From: Palsa-147 sp036513895
Lineage (GTDB): Bacteria; Acidobacteriota; Terriglobia; Acidiferrales; UBA7541
Assembly: GCA_036513895.1 (NCBI GenBank)
Contig: DATBYF010000013.1
Location: 26,104-90,103, forward strand
DNA length: 64,000 nucleotides
Reading direction: 5' to 3'
The position numbers and the translations under genes were made by a program. The notes beneath the pieces are model-generated. The model worked only from the letters and a program-made list of their open reading frames with translations, searched no databases and was not told where the DNA came from. This document shows positions 1 to 9,108 of the stretch, one piece after another (the stretch's first letter is position 1; every line of letters starts with the position of its first letter).

Positions 1-1
1 C

Positions 2-352
2 GCGACCAATCCTGCTCGCAGGATTCTTTGTCGCAACGCGCTGCGCGGCGCGGTCGCGGTCTCGATTGCGAGCTCGCACGCTACCATTTCATACGCGGCA
101 ATCCTTGGCATTCCCGGCGTGGAAGTCATTCTTCCTCCGAACAAGATTTACATCGCGCCGGCGGGGCAAACTCGCGGCCCGACTTCGTGCACAAGTTGTT
201 GTGACTACGGGATAAACTGTGGTGCAAACGAGCCAGTTAGTAACGTCGACCGGGCGCCTTGGCGAGTGCCGGGTTCTGAGGTATTGGCCCGGGAAGAGCT
301 TAAACGTGACACTCTCAACTGCCAAGAGAAATTTGAAATAAATCCCCGATAG
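2..352 (+). CDS. C-terminal part of a hypothetical protein, cut by window start
   Basis: An open frame enters from the left edge and runs 116 codons to a TAG at 350-352. The peptide is Cys-rich near its end (SCTSCCDYGINC). I recognise no domain. The nearest internal start is an ATG-like position near 119, but the frame is open all the way to the edge, so a gene beginning outside the window is more likely. Chance openness in GC-rich DNA cannot be excluded. Confidence 0.3.
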   Translation, partial: ATNPARRILCRNALRGAVAVSIASSHATISYAAILGIPGVEVILPPNKIYIAPAGQTRGPTSCTSCCDYGINCGANEPVSNVDRAPWRVPGSEVLAREELKRDTLNCQEKFEINPR

Positions 353-368
353 CCCGGAGAAATCTGAA

Positions 369-524
369 GTGCCCTATACCTTTCGTGATCGGCCCTGGCA
401 TGTCTTGTACGAGAAAAAGGGAATCGCGCCGGCGGAAGAGATGCACGTTCGGCTCCAAATTTATACCTGTGACAGAAAGGCAGTTGCGGGCTTCAGTCGT
501 GATTTATTGCAAGGATTTGCATAG
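369..524 (+). CDS. Possible 51-aa hypothetical protein
   Basis: A GTG start has a GGAG Shine-Dalgarno 9 nt upstream and the frame ends in TAG. It follows the previous frame by 16 bases. The peptide begins MPYTFRDRPWHVLYEKKG and has no recognisable motif. The case rests only on the ribosome-binding site and spacing. The remaining 150 bases up to the kinase gene hold nothing I recognise. Confidence 0.2.
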   Translation: MPYTFRDRPWHVLYEKKGIAPAEEMHVRLQIYTCDRKAVAGFSRDLLQGFA

Positions 525-678
525 TTCGGGAGTTTTGAATCCCGGCGAAAGTGTGAAGTAATCTGGCCTAACTAAGCGAGGGTTGGTGCGAAGCACTGGC
601 GGCGCAAAGCCGCTTGATTTCGCTGTACGGAAGTCGTAGTGTTCTTATGATTTAGCTCCTCAGCAACGGCGCAAAAAC

Positions 679-3600
679 ATGGAGTGTCCTCAGTGTCATA
701 CCGTCAATCCGCCCACGGCGGCTAGCTGCTCGAAGTGCGGCACCGCGTTTGATTTTGACGGCGCGACGATGGCGGCCGTCACCGCGGCGGTTACCCCGGC
801 AAGCGAAGTTGGAAAGGGTTGGTCGGTTCCGGCCAACACCCCGGCGACCGGCGGCGTCGCAGCGATGGGCACGTCGCTTCCTCCTGGAACAATCCTCGGC
901 ACGCGTTACGAAATCGTTCAAATGCTTGGGCAGGGCGGCATGGGCGCCGTCTATAAAGCGAAAGACCGCGAACTCGAGCGCTTCGTCGCGCTGAAAGTGA
1001 TCCGGCCACAACTGGCGATGGACCCCGAAATCCTCGCGCGCTTCAAACAGGAACTGATCCTCGCTCGGCAAGTAACCCACAAAAACGTGATTCGAATCTT
1101 CGATCTCGGTGAGGCCGATGGGATCAAGTTCATCACGATGGAATTCATCGAGGGACAGGACCTCAAATCCCTCATCACCGAAAAAGGGAAGCTGAGCAAT
1201 GAAGAAATTGTCCGCGTGATGGAGCAGGTGTGTCTCGCGCTCGAAGCGGCTCACGGCGAAGGAGTGGTTCACCGCGATTTGAAGCCGCAGAACATCATGC
1301 TCGACATGAACGGCAAAGTGGCGGTCATGGACTTCGGGATCGCGCGCTCGACGGAAGCGGGAGGCATGACGCAGACCGGAGCGCTGCTTGGCACGCCGGA
1401 ATACATGTCGCCGGAGCAAGTGATGGGCGAGCATGTGGACGCGCGCTCGGATCTTTTTACGCTCGGCGTGATTTTCTATCAGCTGCTCATTGGCGAAATG
1501 CCTTACAAGGCTGACACGGTGCAGGGCGCGATGTTCAAGCGCACGCGCGAGCGGCCTAAAGCGCCGATCGAGGTGGATCCGACGGTTCCGAAGATGTTGA
1601 GCGATATCACGGCGAAGTGCCTGGAGATGGATCCGAAACTTCGTTATCAGTCCGCGCGAGAAATATTGAGTGATTTGGAAATTTGGCGCGGTGGCGGGAC
1701 GAAGGCATTTGCGACGAGTGCTGGTGTTGGCACGACCGTACTGCCAGTTGCTGTTCCTGCTGAGGTTGGGTCGAAGAAGTGGATCGCGGCGGGCGTAGCG
1801 GGGATTGTTTTAATTCTAGCAGCCGCCGGATACGCATTTCGCGGGCGGCTTTTCTCCGGCGCGTCGGGAATGGGAACTGGAGCGCCCGCGATGTCACTGG
1901 CGATTCTGCCGTTTCGCAATGCTTCGGGCGATCAGTCGCTCGATTGGCTTGGGTCAAGCATGGCGGAGATGCTCAGCACGGACGTGGGCCAGTCGTCGCA
2001 GCTTCGTACGGTTTCGCCAGAGCGCGTCGGGCAGATCCTGAGAGATCTGCGGATCGCGCCGGACGCGACGCTCGACGCACCGACGATTCAGCGCGTCGCC
2101 GAATTCAGCAACGCCGACACGATTGTATCCGGCCAATACGCGAAATTCGGGGATCAAATTCGAATTGATGTGACCGTGCAGGATTTGAAGCGCGGGCATT
2201 CGACCAAGCTCAAAACTGAAGCGGCGAGCGATAAAGAAATTCTTTCGACAGTAGATCACCTGGCCGCGGACATTCGGCAGAATCTCGATCTCTCGAGCAG
2301 CGCGGTGAAGGAGCTGCAAGCACAATCGTTCAAGCCGTCTTCCACTTCGCTTCCGGCGCTTCGCGATTACGATCAAGGGCTGCAACTTCAGCGGCAGGGC
2401 AAAAATCTAGAAGCGGTGAAGATGTTCGAATCCTCCACCACGGAAGACCCGAATTTTGCGCTGGCATACTCGCAACTCGCGCACACCTACGAAGATCTCG
2501 GCCAGGACAACGAAGCCGAGCAGAATTCGCGAAAAGCCGTCGAGTTGAGCGACAAGCTTCCCGAGGTTGAGAAATATCTGATCGCCGCGCGAAACGACGA
2601 GATCCTGAACAATTATCCAAAAGCCATCGAAGCGTACCAGAGCATCGTGAAAGTGGCGCCCGATAACGCCGATGTGCTTTTTGATCTTGGCCGGCTGCAG
2701 GAGAGCGCGGGCGCGTTCGATAAGGCGCACGATACTTTCGCGAAGGTGCTTGCGCTCGATCCCAAGCGGGTGGACGGCCTGCTGGCGATGGGCCGCGTGG
2801 AAATCGAAGCGGGAAAAGATCAGTCGGGACTCGACTATCTGAACCGCGCGCAAAGCATGGCCATCGAACTTGGCAACGACGAAGAGAAGGCGCAGATACT
2901 GCAAGCCATCGGCATCGCGTACTCCGACCTGAATAAACCGCAGGACGCGCTGCAGAATTTTCAGCAATCGCTTGAAATCAAGCGCCGGCTTGGCTTGAAG
3001 AGAGGGATCGCCGACAGTCTTGAAATGATTGGGCAGATGGAAGCCATCCTCGGAAAAAACGATGTAGCGCTGAAGAATTTCAATGACGCTTTGCAAGGAT
3101 ATCGTGACATCGGAGACAAAGCGCGCACTGGCGACGTCTTAACCGATATCGCGCGCTTCTACAACGATCACAGCGAATTCGACAAGGCGCTCACGCTGCT
3201 GAAACACGCGCTGCAAATTCAGATCGACGCCGGGAACGAAAACAGTCAGGCGCTGGCGTTGAAAAACATTGGGAACACCTACCTGATGAAGGGCGATTAC
3301 GAGGATGCGCGCACGTATTTTTCGCAGACTCTTTCCCTCTACGAAAAAATCAACGTGCCCACAGATATCGCAGACACACTGCACGATCTGGCCGAGACTT
3401 CGATGCGGCTCGGTCAATACGATCAAGCCGCGGAGCAATACCTGCGCGCGCTCGATATCCGCCGCACCGCGAGCGACAAGCGAGGCGCGGCGATCGAATC
3501 GGCGAGCCTCGGAGTTCTCTTCGGCTTTCAAGGACGCTTTGGCGCGGCGCTCAGCTCGGAGCAGGACGCGCTGAAATCCATGCGGGACATTAATGAAACG

Positions 3601-4269
3601 AGGCAGTGGCTCGCCGAGGTGTTGATCGATTATGGGCGCGCTCAGGCGCAAATCGGCAATAGCGTGGACGCCCGCAAGAGCTTCGACGAGGCGCTCAAGA
3701 TAGCGCGCGACACGAAGAACGAAATTCAAGTGGCGCAGGCGCTAAACGATGAGGGCGACAGCTACTTCTATCAGGGAGATTACAAATCCGCCGCACCGAT
3801 TTATCAGCAGGCGCTGCAATCGGCATCGAAGACCAGCGATCGGCAACTGACCCTGCTCTCGAAAGTTAGTTTGGCAAAACTCGCGGTTAAGCAAGGAAAT
3901 GCAGCATCTGCGGCGGTCACGCTTCGCGGGCTTTCGAATGACGCGGACACGCTTGGGCTGAAATATCTTTCCGTGGATTGCTCCGTTTATCTCGCTGAGG
4001 CGTTGATTGATACCAAAAATTATCCGAAGGCCAAAGATGAATTAAATGGTGCGCTGAATCGCAGCGAGAAGCTCGGACTTCGCGCACTCATCGCACAGAG
4101 TCAATACTTGCTGGGGCGCAACCTTCAGCTTTCCGGCGATGCGAAAGGTGCGGCCAGCCACTTTGACGAAGCGCGTCGGACGCTGGCCGATATTGGGAGA
4201 GAGGCGAAGACAGACTCGGTGGTCAAGCGCACCGATCTGAGTCCCATCGCAGAAGGATCGGCCAAGTGA
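679..4269 (+). CDS. Zinc-ribbon Ser/Thr protein kinase with TolB-like and TPR domains
   Basis: 1196 aa. An N-terminal zinc ribbon (C3, C6, C17, C20) precedes a Hanks-type kinase domain. That domain has the glycine loop GQGGMGAVY (84-92), ATP lysine in VALKV (K106), catalytic loop HRDLKPQN (198-205) and DFG (218-220), so it looks catalytically complete. One membrane helix lies at about 368-387. The outer part starts with a TolB/FlgO-like segment (AILPFRNASGD, about 408) and continues as many TPRs to the end. The expected role is a membrane receptor kinase phosphorylating cytoplasmic partners, with the TolB/TPR part sensing or scaffolding outside the membrane. This architecture is typical of Acidobacteriota. 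It is a single gene with no visible operon partner, and the substrate is unknown. Confidence 0.93.
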   Translation: MECPQCHTVNPPTAASCSKCGTAFDFDGATMAAVTAAVTPASEVGKGWSVPANTPATGGVAAMGTSLPPGTILGTRYEIVQMLGQGGMGAVYKAKDRELERFVALKVIRPQLAMDPEILARFKQELILARQVTHKNVIRIFDLGEADGIKFITMEFIEGQDLKSLITEKGKLSNEEIVRVMEQVCLALEAAHGEGVVHRDLKPQNIMLDMNGKVAVMDFGIARSTEAGGMTQTGALLGTPEYMSPEQVMGEHVDARSDLFTLGVIFYQLLIGEMPYKADTVQGAMFKRTRERPKAPIEVDPTVPKMLSDITAKCLEMDPKLRYQSAREILSDLEIWRGGGTKAFATSAGVGTTVLPVAVPAEVGSKKWIAAGVAGIVLILAAAGYAFRGRLFSGASGMGTGAPAMSLAILPFRNASGDQSLDWLGSSMAEMLSTDVGQSSQLRTVSPERVGQILRDLRIAPDATLDAPTIQRVAEFSNADTIVSGQYAKFGDQIRIDVTVQDLKRGHSTKLKTEAASDKEILSTVDHLAADIRQNLDLSSSAVKELQAQSFKPSSTSLPALRDYDQGLQLQRQGKNLEAVKMFESSTTEDPNFALAYSQLAHTYEDLGQDNEAEQNSRKAVELSDKLPEVEKYLIAARNDEILNNYPKAIEAYQSIVKVAPDNADVLFDLGRLQESAGAFDKAHDTFAKVLALDPKRVDGLLAMGRVEIEAGKDQSGLDYLNRAQSMAIELGNDEEKAQILQAIGIAYSDLNKPQDALQNFQQSLEIKRRLGLKRGIADSLEMIGQMEAILGKNDVALKNFNDALQGYRDIGDKARTGDVLTDIARFYNDHSEFDKALTLLKHALQIQIDAGNENSQALALKNIGNTYLMKGDYEDARTYFSQTLSLYEKINVPTDIADTLHDLAETSMRLGQYDQAAEQYLRALDIRRTASDKRGAAIESASLGVLFGFQGRFGAALSSEQDALKSMRDINETRQWLAEVLIDYGRAQAQIGNSVDARKSFDEALKIARDTKNEIQVAQALNDEGDSYFYQGDYKSAAPIYQQALQSASKTSDRQLTLLSKVSLAKLAVKQGNAASAAVTLRGLSNDADTLGLKYLSVDCSVYLAEALIDTKNYPKAKDELNGALNRSEKLGLRALIAQSQYLLGRNLQLSGDAKGAASHFDEARRTLADIGREAKTDSVVKRTDLSPIAEGSAK

Positions 4270-4406
4270 AATCGTTTTTGTCGCAAGTTCGTTCAAGTTA
4301 TCGAACTCCTCGCTCCGGACCGTCGTAACTCTAGTATCGCTTTTGCTACTTTGTGATTCCGAGCGGCTGGTCTGCAATCGAGTGGCTGCTACGATGGCAG
4401 CTATTC

Positions 4407-5993
4407 ATGGATACGAAACCTGCCGAGCCTACAACTGCATCCGCAGCGGACGAGCGGAAGATCTCTTTCGATCACTCGTCAGTTCTTGATGACGCTACAG
4501 CCACTAGCCTCGGAAATTCCGCTCTCGATTTGGCATCGTCATTTCTCAAGAAGAATTATCTCCTCGTAATAGCAGTGTCACTCGCGCTCATCGTTCCATG
4601 CTTCTGGCACGAACGCATCGAGGCTGGCGATCTGGCGAGCCACACTTATAACGCTTGGCTCGCTCAACTCATCAGCGAAGGAAAAGCGCCCGGTTTGTGG
4701 TTGGCGCGGCAGTGGAACAACGTTCTATTTGATTATTGCTTGAGCGGAGCAGCGAGCATCTTCGGCATTCACGCCGCTGAAAAAATCGCTGTGTCGGCTT
4801 CCGCGCTGCTTTTCTTTTGGGGCGCGTTTGCGTTCATCTGCGCTGTGACGCGACGCAGTGCATGGTACGTGATGCCTGCGCTCGCGATGTTTGCCTATGG
4901 CTGGACGTTCGAGCAGGGATTCATGAATTATTATTTGTCTCTGGGCCTCGCATTCGCCGGGCTGGCACTTCTATTGCGCGGCCGCGGCTTTGAACGCGCG
5001 CTCGTGTTGCCCCTCGCTCTGCTCGCGTGGATGGCGCATCCGCTTGGATTTGTGTTGCTCGTCAGCGTCGGAGGTTATATCGCGTTGGCGGAGTGGCTGA
5101 GTCCGCGCGTGCGGGGTTTTCTTTTTGGCGGCGCGATCGCTTTTCTCGTGGCAGTGCATTTCTATCTCGGACGTCATTTCAATGTCGTGTGGAATTCCGG
5201 TTCTTTACCGAGCCAACTAATGAGGCTCAACGGCACCGATCAACTTGTGACCTATGGAGCGCAATATCATTTAGTCGCAAATACGATGCTGGCGTTCCTG
5301 CTGGCGTGCGTCGGAGTAGACATCTTCCTGCGATGGCGCGCGAAAGAATCGATGGAAAGTCTTGGTCTGCCTTTACAACTCTATGTGATCGGTGTAGCGG
5401 CAGCGTTGTTGTTGCCGCGCGTGCTGTATTCAACGCAACTGCTCGGCCCGCAAGTGGGCTTGCTGCCAGAGCGGCTTACATCTGTGAGCGCGGTACTTGC
5501 GTTGTGCGTGATCGGTGCGCTGCGGCCGCAAAAATGGCACGTGGCCGGATTCGCGGCGACCGCGGCGGTATTCTTCGTCTACCTGTATGCTGATACCGGC
5601 ACGCTCAACCGCATGGAAGCGCAGGCGGAAAAATACGAGCGAGTGTTGCCGCCCGGGCAGCGCATCGTTGCAACAATCTGGCCGTTGCGCGGCTCGCGCG
5701 TGCTGATCGATCATTTTGTGGATCGCGCGTGCATCGGGCAATGCTTTAGCTACGGAAATTACGAACCGTCATCGGGCCAGTTTCGCGTTCGCGCGGCGCC
5801 TGGAAACGGAATTGTCGTTGCAAATTTTCCGGATACCGACGCGATCGAGTCTGGCGATTACGTTGTGCAGCCACAGGACATCCCCATGTTTCAGATTTTT
5901 CAATGCAACGCCAACATGGTTGAGCTGTGCATGCGAGAACTGGTTGCGGGCGAGACTAACAGCCGCATCGGCCTACATCCGAATTCTCGTTAG
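4407..5993 (+). CDS. Multi-pass membrane protein, function unknown
   Basis: 528 aa from the ATG at 4407. The frame also has a GTG at 4353, but that adds a short extension with no better ribosome-binding site. A polar N-terminus of about 55 residues is followed by about ten hydrophobic helices and a soluble C-terminal tail with several cysteines. The helix pattern, with short acidic and aromatic loops after the first helix (ERIEAGDLASH), resembles GT-C or PMT-like polyprenyl-sugar glycosyltransferases. I see no diagnostic motif, so the assignment stays open. Confidence 0.75.
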   Translation: MDTKPAEPTTASAADERKISFDHSSVLDDATATSLGNSALDLASSFLKKNYLLVIAVSLALIVPCFWHERIEAGDLASHTYNAWLAQLISEGKAPGLWLARQWNNVLFDYCLSGAASIFGIHAAEKIAVSASALLFFWGAFAFICAVTRRSAWYVMPALAMFAYGWTFEQGFMNYYLSLGLAFAGLALLLRGRGFERALVLPLALLAWMAHPLGFVLLVSVGGYIALAEWLSPRVRGFLFGGAIAFLVAVHFYLGRHFNVVWNSGSLPSQLMRLNGTDQLVTYGAQYHLVANTMLAFLLACVGVDIFLRWRAKESMESLGLPLQLYVIGVAAALLLPRVLYSTQLLGPQVGLLPERLTSVSAVLALCVIGALRPQKWHVAGFAATAAVFFVYLYADTGTLNRMEAQAEKYERVLPPGQRIVATIWPLRGSRVLIDHFVDRACIGQCFSYGNYEPSSGQFRVRAAPGNGIVVANFPDTDAIESGDYVVQPQDIPMFQIFQCNANMVELCMRELVAGETNSRIGLHPNSR

Positions 5994-6312
5994 TGGTGGA
6001 TCTCGCTTGAGCCGCGGCAGCCGGGGTCCCAGCGCTTACAATCCTCGGTTATTACATAGAATTCTGTATTCTCCGCCGCGAGCCTCTGTACGGAACCCCA
6101 CAACAAACTGCTACGTACATCGTTTGGTAACGATGACAGTCCCAGTACCTTTAAAAGATTGTTAGATTTTGTTGTTTGCAGATGAAACTGCAGCGCGTAG
6201 AATTTCATCTCCTTCCTGAGGGGTCAGGAAAGATCCCGGACCGAATCCTTACGAGAATTCTGATGTCTCGTTTACGACATCGTTATTTGCCGGGGCTTGG
6301 GAGGATATCCGG
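5994..6312. other. Intergenic region, 319 bp
   Basis: No gene is supported here. It holds a possible promoter for the downstream secreted protein (see 6176-6203) and a GGGAGGA ribosome-binding site just before 6313. Confidence 0.5.
6176..6203 (+). promoter_or_regulatory. Possible sigma-70-type promoter
   Basis: TTGCAG (6176-6181) and TAGAAT (6198-6203) are separated by 16 bp, about 110 bp upstream of the ATG at 6313. It is a fair match to the bacterial consensus by eye only. Confidence 0.3.
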
Positions 6313-8073
6313 ATGATTTTTACGAATGAAAACCGCCAACGCATAACCAGGCGAGTGTGCATCGGTTCCTTTCTCCTAGTAGGCCTTGCCTTCGCTTTTC
6401 CCTATTCCACAAGAGCGCAACAGGCGGTCTCGAATCCCGATCAGGTAGTGGACCGCATCGTTGCGGCTGAAAATCGCGAGATTGCCACCATCCGGCACTA
6501 CAGCCCGATCGTCGAGACGTACGTTCAGGAAATGCGCCCGGACAAAGAGCTCGGCAGCATCCCAGCCAATGACCACTATTTCCTCGGCCTCGCGGATTTT
6601 AAAACGGGAGTGGTAGACCGTTCGCTCCTAAGTAAGCCCAAGGGAGCATTGGCGAAATTTAATCCACTTTCCCACCTCACGGATTTTTTCTTCACGGAGT
6701 ACGACCCACAAGGATTCCTCGAGATGGTGTTTGTTGACCGGCGCGGAATCGACCGAGCGCACTATCATTTTGATTTCGTGCGCCGCGAGTTTCTTGGCGA
6801 GGTTCGCTGCCTCGTATTCGATGTGACGCCGCTGCCGTCAACAGGAAGGTTTCGCTTCAAGGGGCGCATCTGGGCGAACGAGAACGATTACACGATCGTT
6901 CGCTTTAACGGGATCGACACGCCAGTTGAGTCTATGGACGGCTTCAATCTCCATTTTGATAGTTGGCGTACCAACATGCGGCCGGGCGTGTGGCTGCCTA
7001 CGTACATTTTCAGCGAGGAATCCGGAGCGAAGAAAGGCGTGGCCAGTCCCGTTCGACTCAAGTCGCAGACTCGACTTTGGGGCTACGATTTGAAGGGTGC
7101 GGACCACGAGAGTGAGTTCAGCGAAGTACAGGTGGAAGCGCCCGGCGGAATTCAGGATGCGGCAGCGGCATCACAGGATCCATCTCCGGTCGAGGCAGAG
7201 AGAGAATGGCAGCGAAGGGCCGAGGACAATGTGCTTGAGCGGATGCAACGCGCCGGTTTCATCGCGCCGCCGGGGGCCGTGGACAAGGTCCTCGAGACGG
7301 TCGTAAACAATATTGAAGTCACAAATAATGTAGAGACTGAGCCGGAGATTCGCTGCAGGGTGCTGTTGACTTCGACGCTCGAAACATTTTCGATTGGCCA
7401 CACCATCGTCATTAGCCGCGGTTTGCTCGACGTGCTGCCTGATGAAGCGACTCTGGCCACGATGCTGGCGCAGGAAATGGGCGAGATTCTCATTACAAAG
7501 AAGTTGCCAGACGCGTGGGGATTTAATGATCTGAGCAACGTTTCAACGACAGACATCGTGGCGCGTTTTTCCTTTCACGCTTCACCGCGCGAGATAGAGG
7601 CGGCGAATCAGAAAGCACTCGATCTGCTGAAGAACTCGCCATATAAAGACAAGCTCAAGACGCCGGGCCTCTTTCTGAAACAGCTTGACGCGGAACACAA
7701 GGCGCTTCCGGCGCTGATCAATCCCAAGCTCGGAGACCGCGTATATCTGGCACAGCAGCTCGAAAATTCGGCGCCTCAGCTTCAGGCGGCCAATCTCGAT
7801 CAGATCTCGGCCTTGCCGCTCGGCGGACGCATCAAACTCGATCCGTGGACGGACAAGGTGGAGATGGTCAAGGCGAAGCCTGTTGCGTTGATTTCGGAGC
7901 GGGAAAAGATGCCGTTTGAAGTGACGCCTTTCATGCCGTACCTGACAATTTACACAGCCGCGGGCGCCTCAACACAGACTGCGGAGCAGGCGAAGCGGGA
8001 TGCCAGGGCGAACGCGAATACTGTGCCGGCGCAGGTGCCGACGCCGGTTCCGTTGCCGCAACCGCAAGACTGA
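6313..8073 (+). CDS. Secreted M48-like protein lacking the zinc motif
   Basis: 586 aa, strong GGGAGGA ribosome-binding site. A signal peptide spans about residues 13-35 (ending in a TRAQ-type cleavage site). Residues 40-275 resemble the outer-membrane lipoprotein-sorting (LolA/MucB-like) fold by pattern. Residues 320-400 read like the core of an M48-type peptidase (GHTIVISRGLLDVLPDEA followed by LATML). The position where HExxH is expected reads QEMGE (387-391), so both zinc histidines are gone. The tail is Pro-rich. It is probably a periplasmic non-catalytic pseudopeptidase; the true role is unknown. Confidence 0.8.
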   Translation: MIFTNENRQRITRRVCIGSFLLVGLAFAFPYSTRAQQAVSNPDQVVDRIVAAENREIATIRHYSPIVETYVQEMRPDKELGSIPANDHYFLGLADFKTGVVDRSLLSKPKGALAKFNPLSHLTDFFFTEYDPQGFLEMVFVDRRGIDRAHYHFDFVRREFLGEVRCLVFDVTPLPSTGRFRFKGRIWANENDYTIVRFNGIDTPVESMDGFNLHFDSWRTNMRPGVWLPTYIFSEESGAKKGVASPVRLKSQTRLWGYDLKGADHESEFSEVQVEAPGGIQDAAAASQDPSPVEAEREWQRRAEDNVLERMQRAGFIAPPGAVDKVLETVVNNIEVTNNVETEPEIRCRVLLTSTLETFSIGHTIVISRGLLDVLPDEATLATMLAQEMGEILITKKLPDAWGFNDLSNVSTTDIVARFSFHASPREIEAANQKALDLLKNSPYKDKLKTPGLFLKQLDAEHKALPALINPKLGDRVYLAQQLENSAPQLQAANLDQISALPLGGRIKLDPWTDKVEMVKAKPVALISEREKMPFEVTPFMPYLTIYTAAGASTQTAEQAKRDARANANTVPAQVPTPVPLPQPQD

Positions 8074-8099
8074 ACCGGACTTCTTATTTGAGGTTGGCA

Positions 8100-8124
8100 G
8101 GGCCGCTTCCAAACTCAGCGGCCC
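8100..8124 (+). terminator. Hairpin, probable terminator
   Basis: Perfect 8-bp arms, GGGCCGCT and AGCGGCCC, flank a 9-nt loop 27 bp after the stop of the M48-like gene. The following T-run is weak (GTTCTTC). Confidence 0.5.
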
Positions 8125-8296
8125 GTTCTTCAATTGATGTGTTTGCACGTCTTCACGTGATAGCGATTCGCGTGTACTTCTTCTGAAAGTCCTGCGCATT
8201 GATCTGTTACCGTTGTCCCTATCTCTTCATCGCCGCGCCGAAACGTCGGATGTTCGATATAATCTTTTCGTTTGCCATTGAACAAAGGAGCGAAAA

Positions 8297-8548
8297 ATGG
8301 CGGAGCCATCTTATGAGGAGTTGAAGGCGCGCTTAGCCGAATTGGAAAAGCAGGGAGGAAGTCGCCGTTCGGGTGAGCTGGAATTTAGGGTCGGAGAGAA
8401 AGGTGGAGTCAGCGTATACGGGCTTGGCCGTTTTCCGGTCACGCTCTACTACGAGCAGTGGATCCGGCTTCTGGACTCGAGCGGAAAATTGCTGGCGTTC
8501 CTCGAAGAAAATAAGGCCAACGGCAAGCTAAAGCTTAAGGAAAAGTAG
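8297..8548 (+). CDS. Small conserved hypothetical protein, 83 aa
   Basis: A start with AAGGAG 6 nt upstream and a TATAAT-like hexamer at 8258-8263 make this a convincing gene. The N-terminus is a short helix (EELKARLAELEKQ), then a basic linker. The core GGVSVYGLGRFPVTLYYEQWIRL suggests a small beta-sheet fold, and the tail is Lys-rich. There is no signal peptide. I do not recognise a function. It is the last host gene before the island. Confidence 0.8.
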   Translation: MAEPSYEELKARLAELEKQGGSRRSGELEFRVGEKGGVSVYGLGRFPVTLYYEQWIRLLDSSGKLLAFLEENKANGKLKLKEK

Positions 8549-8646
8549 AGTCGCAATCGCGAATGGAGACTTGCGGGAACATTTGGAATAATTGCGAATA
8601 ATTTCACAGCAATCGGCGAGCACCGACATTCAATTCACGGAAGAAA

Positions 8647-8692
8647 TTGGGGTGAGCGATGGGATTTGAACCCACGACCCTCGGTGCCACAG
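8647..8692. repeat. attL: 46-bp direct repeat of the tRNA-His 3' part
   Basis: These 46 bases are identical to 43179-43224, which form the 3' half of the tRNA-His gene from the anticodon loop through CCA. Identity ends at 8693 (C versus A). On this side the tRNA 5' half is absent, so the copy is not a gene. It is the duplicated integration target and marks the left end of the island. Confidence 0.92.
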
Positions 8693-8762
8693 CTGGATAA
8701 AGAAATAGCCCGTCTTTGCCTTTCAATGACTTACGTACACGTTGTTGGTCGGTGTTTCGCCC

Positions 8763-8808
8763 TGTTCCGGCGCGGTCTGTTCCCAATCTGTTCCCCAGAT
8801 TGTTCCCA
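8763..8808 (+). repeat. TGTTCC repeats, candidate integrase arm sites (left)
   Basis: TGTTCCGG (8763), TGTTCCCAA (8778), TGTTCCCCA (8789) and TGTTCCCA (8801) are spaced 15, 11 and 12 bp, about one helical turn each. The same core occurs at the other island end inside the integrase 3' end. Phased short repeats flanking a core site are the usual layout of arm-type sites for tyrosine integrases. The role is inferred. Confidence 0.5.
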
Positions 8809-9058
8809 CTTTTCGCTATGAAATTTACTGCCTCAGCTTCTCGTGTTCCGCCTTCCCGGCAACGAGGATTCACAAACCTTCGCACTTTTCCTGTGAATGC
8901 GTTGACGCCCTTAGTTCAATCTCGCGCCCTGATGTCATGTGGGTACGCCAGAACGGGGCGAACAGAACACCGAAAAGGGTTTGGTTTTAAGATTTGATGT
9001 CTATCATGGGGAGTCTTCCGGCTAGTCTCACTGGCGCTGCGCCCGATTCGGGAGCGAC

Positions 9059-9092
9059 TATAATCTCTTATTCACTCGGCCGCGTTAACGCG
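9059..9092 (+). promoter_or_regulatory. -10 hexamer plus 12-bp palindrome
   Basis: TATAAT at 9059-9064 is followed by the perfect palindrome CGCGTTAACGCG at 9081-9092 and then TAGGAG before the ATG at 9109. The palindrome would sit at or just past the transcription start, a good operator position. No clear -35 is seen. Confidence 0.35.
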
Positions 9093-9108
9093 AGCGATAG
9101 GAGTCGGA

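Larger units (their letters stand above)
8693..9108. other. Left end of island, non-coding, 416 bp
   Basis: No gene is supported; short frames here lack ribosome-binding sites and protein-like composition. The stretch holds the TGTTCCC repeats (8763-8808) and, near its end, a TATAAT hexamer (9059-9064) and a 12-bp palindrome (9081-9092). Confidence 0.5.

Noticed and set aside
652..1434. 260-codon antisense frame in the kinase gene
   Set aside because: It is a GC-rich shadow of the kinase, Arg/His-rich and without a ribosome-binding site.
8604..8885. Minus-strand frame across the left repeat
   Set aside because: It runs through the tRNA fragment and integrase sites; no ribosome-binding site.
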